A stretch of 36,005 bases of DNA from contig CALAMB010000206.1 in assembly GCA_937925645.1 (NCBI GenBank), positions 1 to 36,005 on the forward strand, given 5' to 3'. Each line of letters opens with the position of its first letter. Within the stretch, counting starts at the first letter, position 1. Shown piece after piece: positions 1 to 13,700 of this stretch. The stretch is from an uncultured Acidobacteriota bacterium (GTDB lineage: Bacteria; Acidobacteriota; JAAYUB01). Both the position numbers and the translations under genes were made by a program. Below the pieces are notes generated by a model, which saw nothing but the letters and a program-made list of their open reading frames with translations, was not told where the DNA came from and made no database searches.

Positions 1-1710
1 GAGGTCCTCATCGACGGCGGCGACGATGGCGATTTCATCATCGGCGGCATCGGTTCGGACACCCTGATCACAGGGGGGCGCGTCGACGACGTGATCTTCG
101 GCGACAACGGTTTTGTCGCCCGGGCCGACGGATCCAGCCGGGCCAACGATTTCTGGTCCATCGATCCGTCCCACGGCGGGGTGGACACCATCCGCGGCGG
201 CGAAGGCAACGACATCATTATTGGTGGCTCGGAAAACGACTACGCCGTGAGTGCGCCGGGCAGCGTGGGCGACATCCTCTCGGGCGATCTGGGTGACGAC
301 ATCGTCATCGGCGACAACGGCTATGTCACCCGCGGCAGCACCGACATGGTGGAGCGCATCGGCACCCGCAGCAACCAGAACGGCGTCAACTTCCCGCGTT
401 ACGGCGGTAATGACCACCTTGACGTCGGCAGCCTCGGCATCGGCATTTACGCCGACTTCCCCATCGAAAACCGTGGCGCCGACATCCTTATCGGTGGCAC
501 CGGGGACGATGTCATCGATGGCGGCTGGGAAGATCTCGGCGACACTCTCATCGGCGATAACGGGGTGGTGGTGCGCGCCGATCCGGCCGCCGGTCTCAAC
601 CCGGACGGATCGAGCATCTCCAACGACATCTGGACCCTGGATCCGGCCTACGGCGGCCAGGACATTCTGCATGGCGGGCCGGGGGCCGACATCATCATCG
701 GCGGCAGCGGCTACGCGGACGCCTACGGAACCGGCGGGGACGTGATTTTCGGCGGGGCCGGCAGCGACCATATCGCCGGCGACGGGGCCCGGGTCCAGCG
801 TGATGGCGCCGACCGTGTCGAGATCTTCGAGAGCCGGGACGCGGCTTACGGCGGCGATGACTGGATCGATCGCCGGGGCATGGGCCGGGATACCGATAGC
901 CAGGGACATGACGTCATTCTGGGCGGTACCGGCCATGACATCATCGACGGCGGGCGCACCGACGACGGGGCCGACATCATCTTCGGCGACAACGGCCGGG
1001 TGGACTACACCCAGGTGCGCATCGTGTCGGTGGAATTCCATCTGCCCAACGAAGTCTACCTGGCCGCCAACCTCGCGTCTCTCGAGCTGGATCATGACCA
1101 TAGCGATGTTTCCTTCATGGGGGGCAACGACACCATCGACGGCGGGTACGGCAACGACATCGTCTTCGGCGGTCCGGAAAACGATCTCATCACCGGCTAC
1201 TACGGCCTGGATGTGCTGGTGGGCGACCACGGGGCCGCGGAGCACAACTCCCTCAATCAGCTTTCCATGGTCTGGACCACCCTTCCCTGGGCCGGCGGCA
1301 ACGACACCATCACCGGCGATACGGGCCACGATGTGATCCTGGGCGGGGCCGGCAACGACTGGATCGACGGCGGCGAGGGCGACGAGGTTATCTTCGGTGA
1401 CAACGGCGTGGTCGTGCGCTTCCGTGAATCGGCCCGGGACAACGATCTCTACTCCACCTTTCCGGCCTTCGGCGGTGCGGACACCCTGTTCGGCGGCGAG
1501 GGCAACGATACCATTTTCGGCGGTTCGGGGGGCGACGACCAGGCCACCGATCAGGTGCCCGCCGGGGTGGTGACCGTGGACGCCAACGGATACCTGACCC
1601 GGGCCGGGGGGTTGGCGGTCAACGGCGACATCATTTACGGCGATGTGGCCGACAGCAGTGTTCAGGGGTACAGCGAATTCCTCTTCGGCGACTCGGGGTA
1701 CGTCGACCGT
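1..1710 (+). repeat. RTX repeats arranged as GDNG-type ladder modules
   Basis: Glycine/aspartate nonapeptides of the type GGxGxDxIxGG (haemolysin-type calcium-binding, PF00353-like) alternate with the phrase I(F/I)GDNGxVxR. GDNG-like phrases start near 94, 310, 553, 985, 1222 (GDHG), 1396 and 1687 (GDSG). This makes a super-repeat of about 60-95 residues, each unit with a hydrophilic spacer followed by GGND/GGxD. The family fold is a calcium-bound parallel beta-roll outside the cell. Confidence 0.88.
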
Positions 1711-4700
1711 GATCTGACCGGGACCGTGCTGGAAGTCTCTTCGCGGTCCTGGGCCCTGTCCATCGATGGAATGGTGACGCTGCGCGCCGACCGGGTTTCG
1801 ACCTTTACCACGGCGGGCACTTTCCAGATCCGCCTCAACGGCACCCTCCACAGCCTGACCGTGGACGGCGGCGGCAACACCAGCCTGGCCGATCTGGTGG
1901 CCGATCTCAACGCCGCCATCGCCGGCATTGGCGGATTGAGCGCCGAACTGCGGGCCGACACCGAGAGCGGTTATCTCACCTTCGTCGGCGCCTCGGATCT
2001 GGGCGTCTACACCATCGAAGTGGTCGATTCGGCAACGACCCGTTCCCTCGGCTTCGTTCAACGCCGCATGAACAGCCTGGATTACCCCAATCTGGGGGGC
2101 AACGACGCCATCGATTTCGCCGTGGGCAACAAGGGCGCCGAGGTGATCATCGGCGGTTTCGGCCACGACCTGATCCACGGCGGGCTCTTCGACATCTCCA
2201 GCGACCTGATCATCGGCGACAACGGGGTGGCCACCCGGATTCAGGGCCAGTTCATTCTGGCCGGTGCCCGGTCCACCGATCCCGGTTCCGGCGGCAGCGA
2301 CAAGATCAACGGCGGCCCGGGTGCCGACATCATCCTGGGCGGTCCGGGCGACGATCTGATCATCGGCCACGACGGCGACGACTACCTCTGGGGCGACGGC
2401 GGCCGGGACGTGATCTGGGGTGGGGTACCGGGGATCGATGAAAGCAATTTCCGCCTGGCCGAAGGCGAAACCCTGGCCGACAAGTTCGAATACGCGCCGG
2501 GCTTTCTCCAGGCCGAGCTGGATTACCCCACCGGCTACCAGGCGCCGCTGATCACCCCCAAGGCGCTATTCGGGCAGTCCTGGGCCGGCCATGTCACCGA
2601 CGGGGCCGACACCATCCGCGGCGGCTACGGGGACGACTGGATTTTCGGCGGGGGCAACGCCGACGATCTGGACGGCGGCCCGGGCCACGACTATATCGAC
2701 GGCGGGGTGGGCAACGATACGGCCACCGGCGGCGGCGGCGATGACGTGGTGCGCGGCGGCGCCGGCGACGACAACCTGCGCGGGGATTTCCCCTTCCTCG
2801 GCCGCTACGATTCCCTTTCCACCTTCCTGCGGGTGGGCGATACCGGCACCCCGGCCCAGCCCGACGAGTACTTCGCCTACCAGGGCTATGTCACCGGCCG
2901 CGATCAGGTCTATGGCGAAGCCGGCAGCGAGCATCTCTTCGGCGACGGCGGGGCCAGCGATCCCATCGTCTTCAACGGCGACCGGGTAAGCCAGATCACG
3001 GCCGTCAAGACCGCCAACCCGGAAAAGGGGTATCCGGCCGCCGTCTTCAGTTTCGCCGGCGCCAACAACGATCTCGAATTCCGCGCCGTCAGCGCTACGG
3101 ATCAGTTCGTCGGCTGGACGATCCGGATCGAGTCGGGCGAGATCGGCAGCGCTATCGACGTCTTCTGGTCCATCGGGTCCAGGATTTTTACCGTGCGGGT
3201 GGACAAGGGAACCCACAACGCCAACGACGTCATCGCGGCGGTGGTGGACACGCCCAGTTCTCCTTTCCTGGCTTACGGGACCTACAACAACGGCAACAGC
3301 GACTATGCCGGCGGCGAAGGCAGTCAGGCCGGCCAGCGTCTCTGGGGCGGGGAGGGGATCGACTACCTCTACGCTTATGCCCCCGACGACGGCGAGGAGC
3401 AGTACTACTACCGCGGCGACGAGCTGCACGGCGGGCCGGGCAACGACTGGCTCTACGGCAACATCCGGCGCGACACGCTGCTGGGCGAGGCCGGCAACGA
3501 TTTTCTGGCCGGCGACTGGCTGGTGGGCCGCAAGTACGCCCAGAACCAGCGCGAAGCCCCCTACGGCCCGGCCGAGATCGGCGGCGACGACCTGCTCCAG
3601 GGCGGCCCCGGCGAGGACCAGCTCTTCGGCGGCGGCGGCAACGACACCTTGTGGGGCGGGGCCGATTCCGACTGGCTCGAGGGCCAGAACGGGCTCGACA
3701 CCTTGTACGGCGGCGGGTGGATCGACATCATGGTCATGGATGTGCGGGACACCTACAACGTTTTTGGCGATACCCTCGACGGTCATTACGGCAACCAGCG
3801 CAAGGGCGACGTCTACGACGACAACGCCACAGACATCCTGCTCATCGAGGCGTCGGATTTCGACGACCGGATCTGGATCTCCGAAGAGAGCGTCCTGCTC
3901 AGCGCCAATCCCTACGCGGTGCTGGAGGCCAATTTCGTTTTCCAGCAGACTTTCGACCTGACGCTCAAGGCCAGCGCCAGCGCCACCCCGGTCACGGTGC
4001 GGCTATCCGTGGAGAGTTTCGGCGATCTGGACAGCCTGGTCGACGCCTTCAATGCCGCCTTCGAAGCCGATCCCAAGCTGAGCGGCAGGGTCGAGGCGGT
4101 CAAACGCGGTTACACCATCGCCATTTTGACCCGCGGGCTGGGCCGCACGGCCGGCTTGACCCTCTCCAACTTCGCCTCATCCGAAAACGGTCTGGAAGCT
4201 TTGGGTTTCGCCTCCGGCCAGACCAGCGTCGAGCAGATGGTGGTGGACTACACCGGCTATTCGGACTTCGAGCAAAAGGTGGTCCACCGGGTGATGCTGG
4301 GTGGGTGGCGTTCCCCCACCGGGGCCGCCATGGTGGAACAGTTCCGCATTTCCGGCCTGGGCGGCGATGACGAGATCGGTTTCGTGGAAGGGGCCAACGC
4401 CCTGGATACCACCACCTTGAGCGCCCGCAGCCGCGACTGGGTGGGAGTCATCGACGGCGGTCCGGGCGATGACATTCTCAGCGGCAGCGGGGCCCGGGAC
4501 CGTATCGACGGCGGGTTCGGTTCGGACACCATCTATGGCAACGGCGGCGACGACCAGCTCTGGGGCGATGGCGGTCCCGGGATGGGCCTGCCCGACGACG
4601 TGGACCGCATCTACGCCGGCCAGGGCAACGACGATGTGCTCGGCGGCCAGGGCCGCAACTACCTCTACGCCTGGTCCAAGGATCCCAATATCGGCGGGGT

Positions 4701-7700
4701 CAACGACACGGCGGTGACCGAACTGCACCTGCGCGACGGCATCGAGCTCAAGGTGACCAGCTTCGCCGCCGGTCAGGACCGGGTGCAGATCATCGCCACG
4801 GCCGACGCCCCGGTGACCGGCCGGCTCTCCTCGGATGCCCATTTCAGCCTGATTATCGGCGAAGGGACCGAGCCCATCGATGTCATCGTCACCCGGCAGG
4901 CCACCAGCGACAACCTGACCATCAGCCATCTGCTGGACGACATCAACGCCGCCCTGAACAGCGCCAAGTTCGTGGACGGTTCCGACGCCCACCTCAACGA
5001 GAAGGTCTTCGTGGGCCGCTCGGGCAACCGGATCACCCTCACCACCCGGGGCACCCTGCTCACCGTAACACCGGGGGCCAACGATCCGGCCCGCACCATC
5101 CTGCGCTTCGGCCCCAGTGCCAGCGACGCGGCCATCACCTCCCTGGGCGCCGAGATGATCTACGGCATCGGCTCGCCCACCGGGTTCAAGCTGCCTTACA
5201 ATGCCAACGACCCGGAGCTGGCATCCAATCCCCACAAGTACGACGCGGCCCTGCCGGTGCGCTTGAACAACGGCACCGAATACGTCGTGTATCTATCGGC
5301 CGCCGCCACCCAGAACAACACGAGCATCACCGACCTGGTGGCCGACATCAACGCGGCCCTGGAAGCTTACGGCGTCGCCGACCGGGTGATCGCCGGTTCG
5401 GCCACCGTGACGATCAATTCGGTCCAGACCACCGTGCTCACCCTGGCGTCGCGCGTCAACGCCATCAAGCTGATCAGCCAGTTCGGGGTCTATGTGGATC
5501 CGGAAAGCGGCGCCCTGCGTGACAACGACGGCGGCGGGCGCTACCAGATCGAGGACACCGGCCTCAACCGGATCCTGGGCGGCCCCATGGACGACGATCT
5601 CTACGGGGGCACGGGGCTGGATTTTCTCTACGGCCGGGAAGGGATCAACCAGCTCTGGCGTTCGGACGGCACCCCCTTCGAATCGCTGGACGGCGGGCTT
5701 TCCGGCGATGAGTGGAAGCAGTACGCCAAGGAGACCGACAAGGTCTGGTACTACCGCGGGACCAACGCCGACGATGTGATCTCGGTGGATTTCGTCACCG
5801 AACCGGGGGTCCTGGCCGGCCAGCACCTGATTACGCGCCTGACCAACAACAACGGCAACTATACCTTCGACGCCGCGGTCAAGCTGAGCTTCGACGCCAC
5901 CAACGCCGCCGGCGAGCTGATCTGGAATCCCAACGAGAGTCTGCCGGCGGCCGACGACTACCTGGCGATCATCATCGACTGCATGAACGGCAACGACGTG
6001 GTGACCATCGGCCCCACGGTGCAAAAGACCGTCTGGACCGACGGGGGCTACGGAGACGACCAGATCATCACCATGTCCGGCATCGCCATCCTCCCGGACA
6101 AGACCGAAGGCGCCACCCGCAACGACATCACCGAAACGGCCTACAACCTGGGCAAGGCCTGGCTCCTGGCGACCCACGCGCCCGCCGACGACGAGCGCTT
6201 CACCCTGAGCACCTTGACCGGCGGCGCCGAACCGGCCTTCACGCTCTTCATCAACGGCGATGTGGACCCGGTGACGGTGAAAGTCCCCGGCACCGGCGAC
6301 AACCAGACCATCGCGGACCTGATCGCCGATCTGAACAACGGCCTGATCACCGCGGGACTCAGCGACCAATTGGTGGCGGTGGATCTGGGAGGCAAGGTCG
6401 CCATCGGTCCCACGGCCTCGAGCAGCGTGATCGCCCTTCAGATCGGCGGCTTCGAAGAGAGTTTGACCACCGTCACCGAACTGGGCTTCAGCGCCGACGC
6501 GGTGATCGGTCTGGCCGTGCTCAAGGCCGGCGGCCGGCCCGCGGTCAGTCTGGTGGCCGAATCGGCGCCCACGGCCACGGCCGTGGCGGATGCCGACGGC
6601 ACCTTCATCCTGACGGTGGACGGCACGGCCTTTGCCGTCACGGTGACCGGTACCGCCACCAACACCACCCGCCAGCACCTGGTGGCCGACCTCAACGCCG
6701 CCCTGGCGGCCGCCGGACTCGGCAGCCGCCTGCTGGCCCTGGAAACCCCCCAGGGCAAGATCGCATTCAAGCCGCAAGACGGGGTGGCCCTCGTCAGCAT
6801 CGCGGTGGACGCCTCCACCGTGGTGACCAAGCTCGGATTCGCTCCGGAACAGTCGGCCCACTATGTGCGGCTGACCGAGGATTCGGTCTTCCGGGTGAGC
6901 GTCAACGGCCGGGCCTACGTCCAGGTGACCCTCACGGCGGCGGCCACCGCCGAGAACCTGACCCTGGCCGATCTGGCCGCCGACCTGAACGCCGCCTTTG
7001 CCGAGGCCAGCGTGGATCATCTGATCCGGGCCATGGTGAGCGGCCAGGCCATCTGGTTCATCACCGTGGAGGGCGGCGCGCGGGCCTCCATTGTCCTGGA
7101 TGCCGAAGCGGGCGATCCGCTGGTGGAAAAGATCGGCTTCGAGGGCGACGGGACCGCCGGATCGTCCCTGCTCCTCAACCAGAACCTGACCTTGACCCAC
7201 CTCACCATCGACAACGCCGATGATGTGGACTGGTACAGCTTCATCCTCGCCGAGGCGCCCGGCCCCAACGCCGAAATCCGTCTCAAGAGCGCCTCGGATC
7301 TCGACGGCCTGGGGCTGGCCCTGTTCCCGGCCGACGGCGGCGGCCGGCTTATCGAAAACGACAAAGTGGACATCGCCGGGGGCAACGAGACGGCCGCCAA
7401 CGCCTTCCGCATCGAGGATATCGAAAAGGTCAAGACCGTCACCGGCCTGAGCATCTACACGGCGGCCGATGTGGACTGGTTCAGGTTCACCATGACGGCC
7501 TACGGCATTTCAGCCGATACCTTCGAGCTGGAAAAGACCGGTGGGGAAGGGGCGATCACCTTCGCCCTCTACAACGCCGACGGGACGACCCTCAGGGCGA
7601 GCGCCACGACCAGCGCATCGGCGCCTCATCTGGTGCTGAGCCTCGACGGTCTGACCGCCGATGTGGATGGAACGGATTATCTGGTGAAAGTCAGCGCCGA

Positions 7701-10700
7701 CGGTCAGGCCGCCTACACCCTCTATCCGCGTGTCGGCCCCGGCGGGGACGTGGAAATCGACCTGAGCCGCTCCGCCGTCCTGTCCATCAACCCGGACCGG
7801 GTGGACATGGAAGGCGGCAACGAGACGGCGGCCGACGCCTATCGGATCGTCAACATCAATGATATCAGCAAGATCTACGGCGCCACGATCGACACTCCGG
7901 CGGATGTGGACTGGTACGTGTTCACCCTGGACGAGGCCGGCACCAAGGCCGACACCCTCAGTCTGCTGCGCACCAACAGTGAAAACGCCACCATCACCTT
8001 CAGCCTGTATGACGCCGCCGGCAACGAACTGCTCGACGCCAACGGCAACCGGATCAACGCCGACGGCGGTGTTTACAAGTTCACCGGCAAGACCATCGCC
8101 GAAGCCTACGTCAAGCTGAGCCTGGAGGGGCTGGCCAAGGGCGATTACACGCTGAAGGTCACCGCCGACGATCCGACCTACTACGAGCTGTACACCAACA
8201 TCGGCAAGAAAGGGTACACGCTCAAGGATCTGGCCGGTCGTTCCTCCAGCGGGATCAGCCTCTCGATGCTCGAGGCCGGCAAGGCCTACCTGCTGCGGGT
8301 GACCTCTCCCAACCTGGTGCCCACCATCTACGATCTGGAATTCGTTCTGACCGCCGGCGGCGAGACCAACGTCCAGGATATGGCCCAGCGCACCGACGCG
8401 GTGCGCAAGGACGTGCTCATGGGCGGTCCGGGCCACGACGTGCTCATGGGCGGGATGGGCGAGGACTGGATCTTCGGCGGGCCGGGCAACGACGTGCTTT
8501 GCGGCGGCTTGGACCGCCAGGCTCCGGACCTGCTCTTCGGCGAGGACGGTAACGACACCTTCCAGATCATTCCCGACGGCCTGCCGCTGCTCAGCGGTTC
8601 GGATCAGACCTACGTGCCCACCTTCGTGGACATCATGTACGGCGGGGACGGCGAGGACCGGGTGATGTTCCTGGGCGGCGATACGGACCAGCTCGGCCGC
8701 GACGTGCCCGACTACGTCTCTTTGCGCTACAACCGGATCCTGCACCGCTACGAGTTCACCGCCCTGGTCTGGGATACGGAAAACCAGGAGTTCATGACCG
8801 AGACCGTGCCGGGCGCGGTGATCGTTGCCAGGGATGTGCCCAGCGAATCCGCCGGCGGCCCGTCGGCCTTCGACGGCCGTCTGGCCCAAGATGTGGTCTT
8901 CGAGATCATCCTGGACGGCACCCGTTACACCGTGACCGTGGATCACACCCTGGGCGACGGGATGCTCGCCGGCCTCTACGATCCCCAGATCACGGCCGGC
9001 GCCGTCACGGCCGTCAACCTGCCCTCCTTCGCCAATCAGAACAACACCGAGACCTTCAAGGTCCGGGTGAACGCCGACGATCCGGTGATCATCGGGGTCT
9101 ACCCGAGCCAGATCGCCACCATCGCCCAGATGGTCAGCGCCCTGAACAACGCCATCGGATCCACCAGCCTGAACGGCAAGATCAGCGCGGAGGCGACTTC
9201 CGACGGCCGGCTGCGGATCAAGGTCACCAGTCCGACGACTGACACGGTGGTCATCTCCGACGGCAACGCGGATGCCGATCTGTCCTACTTCGGTTTCGCC
9301 TTCAACGGTTTCCAGGTGGCCATCGGCGACCAGGCCCCGGTCCAGGTCAACGTCCAGGCCCTGACCCACACCGTCCAGGGTCTGGCGGCCCTGGTCAACG
9401 ACGCCATCCGTTCCACCACATTGACGGGGAAAGTGACGGCGGCCGCTTCGGGAACCCGGCTCGTTCTCCAGGCGTCCGGCATCATCGACGGCCGCCGGAT
9501 CGAGATGGTCGCCGCGGCCGGGGTCACCAACCTGGCCTACTTCGGGTTCAGCGACGGGCAGATCGCCCATGTGAACAACTCGGTGGGCGATCTGGCGGCG
9601 GACATCGTCGAGGCCCTGCGCGCGGCCGACAACGCCGGCGCCGCCGAGGACATCAGCGATCGGATCAACGTCGGGGCCTCGGGCGGCCGGCTCATCATCC
9701 AGACCTCCGAGATCGCCAAGGCGTCCTCGCTGAAGGTCTCGGGCGCCGGCGAGACGACCCTCGGCTTCACCGATGACCAGCTCCCCGAACCCCAGAAGGT
9801 CATCTACGTCCAGACCTACCTCTTCTACCAGGTCCACCAGGTGGAACAGACGGTCATCGACGTGCGCGGCGGCGACGACATCGTCCGCGGCGATCCGGGC
9901 TTCATGTTCCCCAACGTGGAAAGTGAATGGGGCATCGATCCGGGCGACAGCGAGCAAAACGGGGCGATTTCCAGCCTGATCATCTACGGCGGCGCCGGCA
10001 ACGACCGGCTCTACGGCGGGGCTTACGACGACGAGATCTACGGGGGCGAAGGGATCGATTTCATCGCCGGCGGCGGCGGTTCGGATTATCTGGACGGCGG
10101 GGCCGGGCCGGATCTGTTGGCGGGCGATACCACCACCGCGCCGGACGACTACGAACTGGTGGCCCGCATCGGCGTGGTGGCGGCCAACAATCAGCCGGCC
10201 TATGCCGCCCTGCTGCCCATCATCACCCCGGGCGCCGAAATCGATGGCCTGACCCTCCACGAGGGCGATCCGGCCGACTGGTACGCGATCCGCACCCCGG
10301 ACGCCCTCAAATACTTCGGGGCGGCCCACGCGGCCCAGCTCATGCTGGAAATGATCGTGGTGGTCTTCGACCAGCCCGACATGCAGGCGCTCTTCGACAG
10401 CTTCCCGCTGACCAGCCGCTACCTGTTCGCCGCCAGCAACGTGGGGACCGACGATGCCCTGCAGATCGTGCCGGTGGAGAAATTCTCCGGGGTGCCCGAC
10501 TACTATCTGCTCAAGATCGAGAACGTCCGTTCCTACGGGGTTACGGCCATCAATGCCGAGGTGACCCTGGGCCGGCTCAGCGCCGATGCCACCCTCAACA
10601 TCCGCATCGACGGCGCCGATCCGGTGGCGGTGACCGTCACCCGGACCTCCACCAGCACCAATCTGGACATCGACGACCTTATCGACGATGTCAACAGCGC

Positions 10701-13700
10701 TCTAAACCTCGCGGGGCTGGGCGCCACCGTCAAGGCCGAGAAGGTTTCCATCGCCACCGGTTTCCGCATCCAGCTTACCGGACTGTACAGGCTGTCTCTG
10801 GAGGTGAGCTACGCCGCCGGCAACGCCGCCGCCGAGCTGGGGTTTGTCAGCGGTCAGAGCAACGCGGGCCGCGCCCCGATGATGGGTCGCTACAAGCTGG
10901 TCTTCTCCGACACCCTGCTGGGCACCGCCATCGACGTGGCCGGAGACGACGCCGACGTGCAGATTTCCATCGGGGATCCCTCCTACCGCCCGGTGGCGAT
11001 CGCGCTGGGCGACATCAACGGGGACGGGTTTGCCGACTACATCGCCGCGGTCAAGGACAATCTCACCGGCACCGGCTTCAGCTATGCCCGGGTGGTTTTC
11101 GGGGCCGCCGGCGAAACGGATGTTACGCTCAATTTCGACGGCTTCGCGGATGGCTTCCTCCTCAAGCTGAAGGCCCCGGTCCTGTATCCCACCTCCACCA
11201 GCCAGGCCCAGACCTTCTTTGCCGCGCCGGGCGACTACGACGGTGACGGGATCGACGATATCCTTCTTTCCGTCACCACTCCCGGCGGCGCGGCCGTGGC
11301 CGGGCTGGAGCAGGCCGCCTATCTCATTTTCGGCCATTCGAGCTGGGGAAGTGAATTCGATGTTTACGGGCAGGCGGATGTGCGCATCGTCGGCACGACG
11401 GGGGCCGGGGCGCTTCGGGCGGTCAGCGCCGGCGAACTGAACAGGGACCTGTACGACGATTTCCTCGTCCTCCAAGGCGATCGCGCCTACCTGTTCTACG
11501 GGGATGCGCGCGACAACCTGACGGTTGAAGACCTTCTCAATGCAGATTTCAGCGCGGGCGCCGCTGATTTTACCATCGATGCGGGTGCATCCAACCTCTG
11601 GCATCTGACCTCCCGCCGGGGGAGCGACATCGGCCATACGGCCACCCAGAGCCTTTACTACGGTCTGGAGAGCAACGGCACTTACAACTACCTGGTGGGC
11701 GGTTCTCCGGCGGACACCTTCGGGACGGTGACGTCGTCCCTCATTTCTCTGCCGGCCGCCACCACCGCCACCCTGTCCTTTACCTACTATCTCCAGACCG
11801 AAGGGCGGCCGGGCAATTACGATCAGGCCAGAGTCATCGTCATCGATACGGCCGACAGCAGTGAAACGGTGCTGGCGTCCAACGAAACAGGGCTGTCCGC
11901 CGTGATCCTGGCCGATCCCAGCACCAACTGGCGCTCGGCCAGCGTGGATCTGAGCGCTTTTGCCGGCAAGACGATCCGGATCCGCTTTGCCTTCGATTCC
12001 GTCGACGACGTGGAGAACCAGTACGAGGGCTGGTACGTGGATGACGTGCGCATCGTGGCGCCCACGCCCGTGAGCGGGGCCGATGCCACCTTCGCCATTT
12101 CAGGCCTTGTCTCGGCCGCCGGGGTCGGCGATTTCAACGCCGCCGGGGCCGGGGACCTGGCCTTCCTGGCCGGAAACGGGAGCCTCTATCTCTACTACGG
12201 CACGAGCACCCGGTTCTCGGGGGCCGTCGCGGCTGGGTCGGCGAACCTGGTCCTGATCGGCATCCCCGGAATGTTGACCCCGGTGGGCAATATCGACGGC
12301 ATCGGCGGCGACGATTTCGTGATCAACGGCGCCGGCGCATCCGTGCTCGTCCTGGGCGCTTCGGATTTGTTGACCATCGCCGGCGCCCGCTATTTCATCG
12401 GTCTGGGCGACATCGACGGCGACGGCAAGGACGATCTGGGCGCCCTGGCCCTCGAAGCCAGTCCGAATCTGCTCCAGAACGGTACGGTCGTCACCCATGC
12501 CGTGGGCCAGGTCTTCCTTGGCAGACCGTCCTGGTCCAGCGATTCTTTCGTGACTCCGGATCTGGTCTTCGAGCTGAATCAACCCTCCTATCAATCCGGC
12601 GCCGCGGCCACGATTCCGCGGCTCTTCTTCGCCGGGCTGGGGGATGTGAACCGTGATGGCAAGGGCGACCTGGGCGTGGCCGAGACCCTCGGCACCCGGT
12701 TCCACCTGAGTTACGGCAAGACGCTTGTAAGCTACAAGGCCCCCGTGCAGCCTGAGCCCGACAAGCCGCTGCCGCGCCGGTTCGTCTTCGAGCTGGCCAA
12801 GCCGAACATGGGCGGCACCGCTTCCACGGCCTACACCGGCATCGATCCATCCGGCGACACGGTCACCGATTTCAACATGCACGACGCCTTCGCCATCGAG
12901 GGCAGCGCCATCGGCCAGCAGCTCGCCTCGGCCCAGGCCATCGGCGATTTCGACGGCGACGGCCAGGGCGATTTCCTGGTGAGTGGCGCGCTGGCCAGCT
13001 ACATCTTCCTCGGACCGATGGATGTCACCGGCCTTTCCAACGTGAGCGTCGCGGCCGATTTCATCATCGACGCCGCATCCCTCGGGCGTCCGGCGGCCAA
13101 CATGGGTGATCTGGATGCCGACGGACGCACGGATCTGGCCTTCGTGCGCCACGACGACGCGGGCCACAAGACCATCGTCACGGTGATTTTCGGCGGGCGG
13201 GTGATGCCGCGGACCATCAGCGCCGCTTCGCTGGAACCCCTCTATGCCCGGACCATCGCGCTGGAAGACACCCTGCTGGAAGAAACGGGCGAAATCACGG
13301 TCATGATCGGCAACTGGAGCGGCCACGTGGATGTCCAGACCGGCCGCTTCTATGCCGACCTGGTGGTGGTCTCCTCCATGCCCGGGGCCACCAACAGCTA
13401 TGGTTATGTGTTCGCCGGCGACACGATCAAGGCCCGCACCACGGTCATGGGCACCGGCGACGCCCTGGTGGATCTGAAGCTGTTTACCACCACGGTGAAC
13501 GTGGCCACCGAGCGGGTCCCGGTGCGGGCGCCGCAGCTCGACATCTTCGAATCGACCCAGAAGGTCACCATCGCGCCGGTGCGCACGGCCATCGGCAGTA
13601 CCGGAATCATCACCGATGCGACCCAGAATACCTATAACCTCGGCGGGACAATCGACCACGCGGTGGGTACCGGCCTTAACGCTTTTTACTATGACGGCAT

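Noticed and set aside
91..93. GTG at 91 as the start of the giant gene
   Set aside because: Codons 1-30 are in frame and encode RTX-like sequence (FIIGGIGSDTLITGG), so the gene begins upstream of the window.
3412..3420. RGD tripeptides (also at 2785-2793 and 9886-9894) as integrin-binding sites
   Set aside because: They occur within Gly/Asp-rich RTX repeats where RGD arises easily by chance, and there is no evidence of a host.
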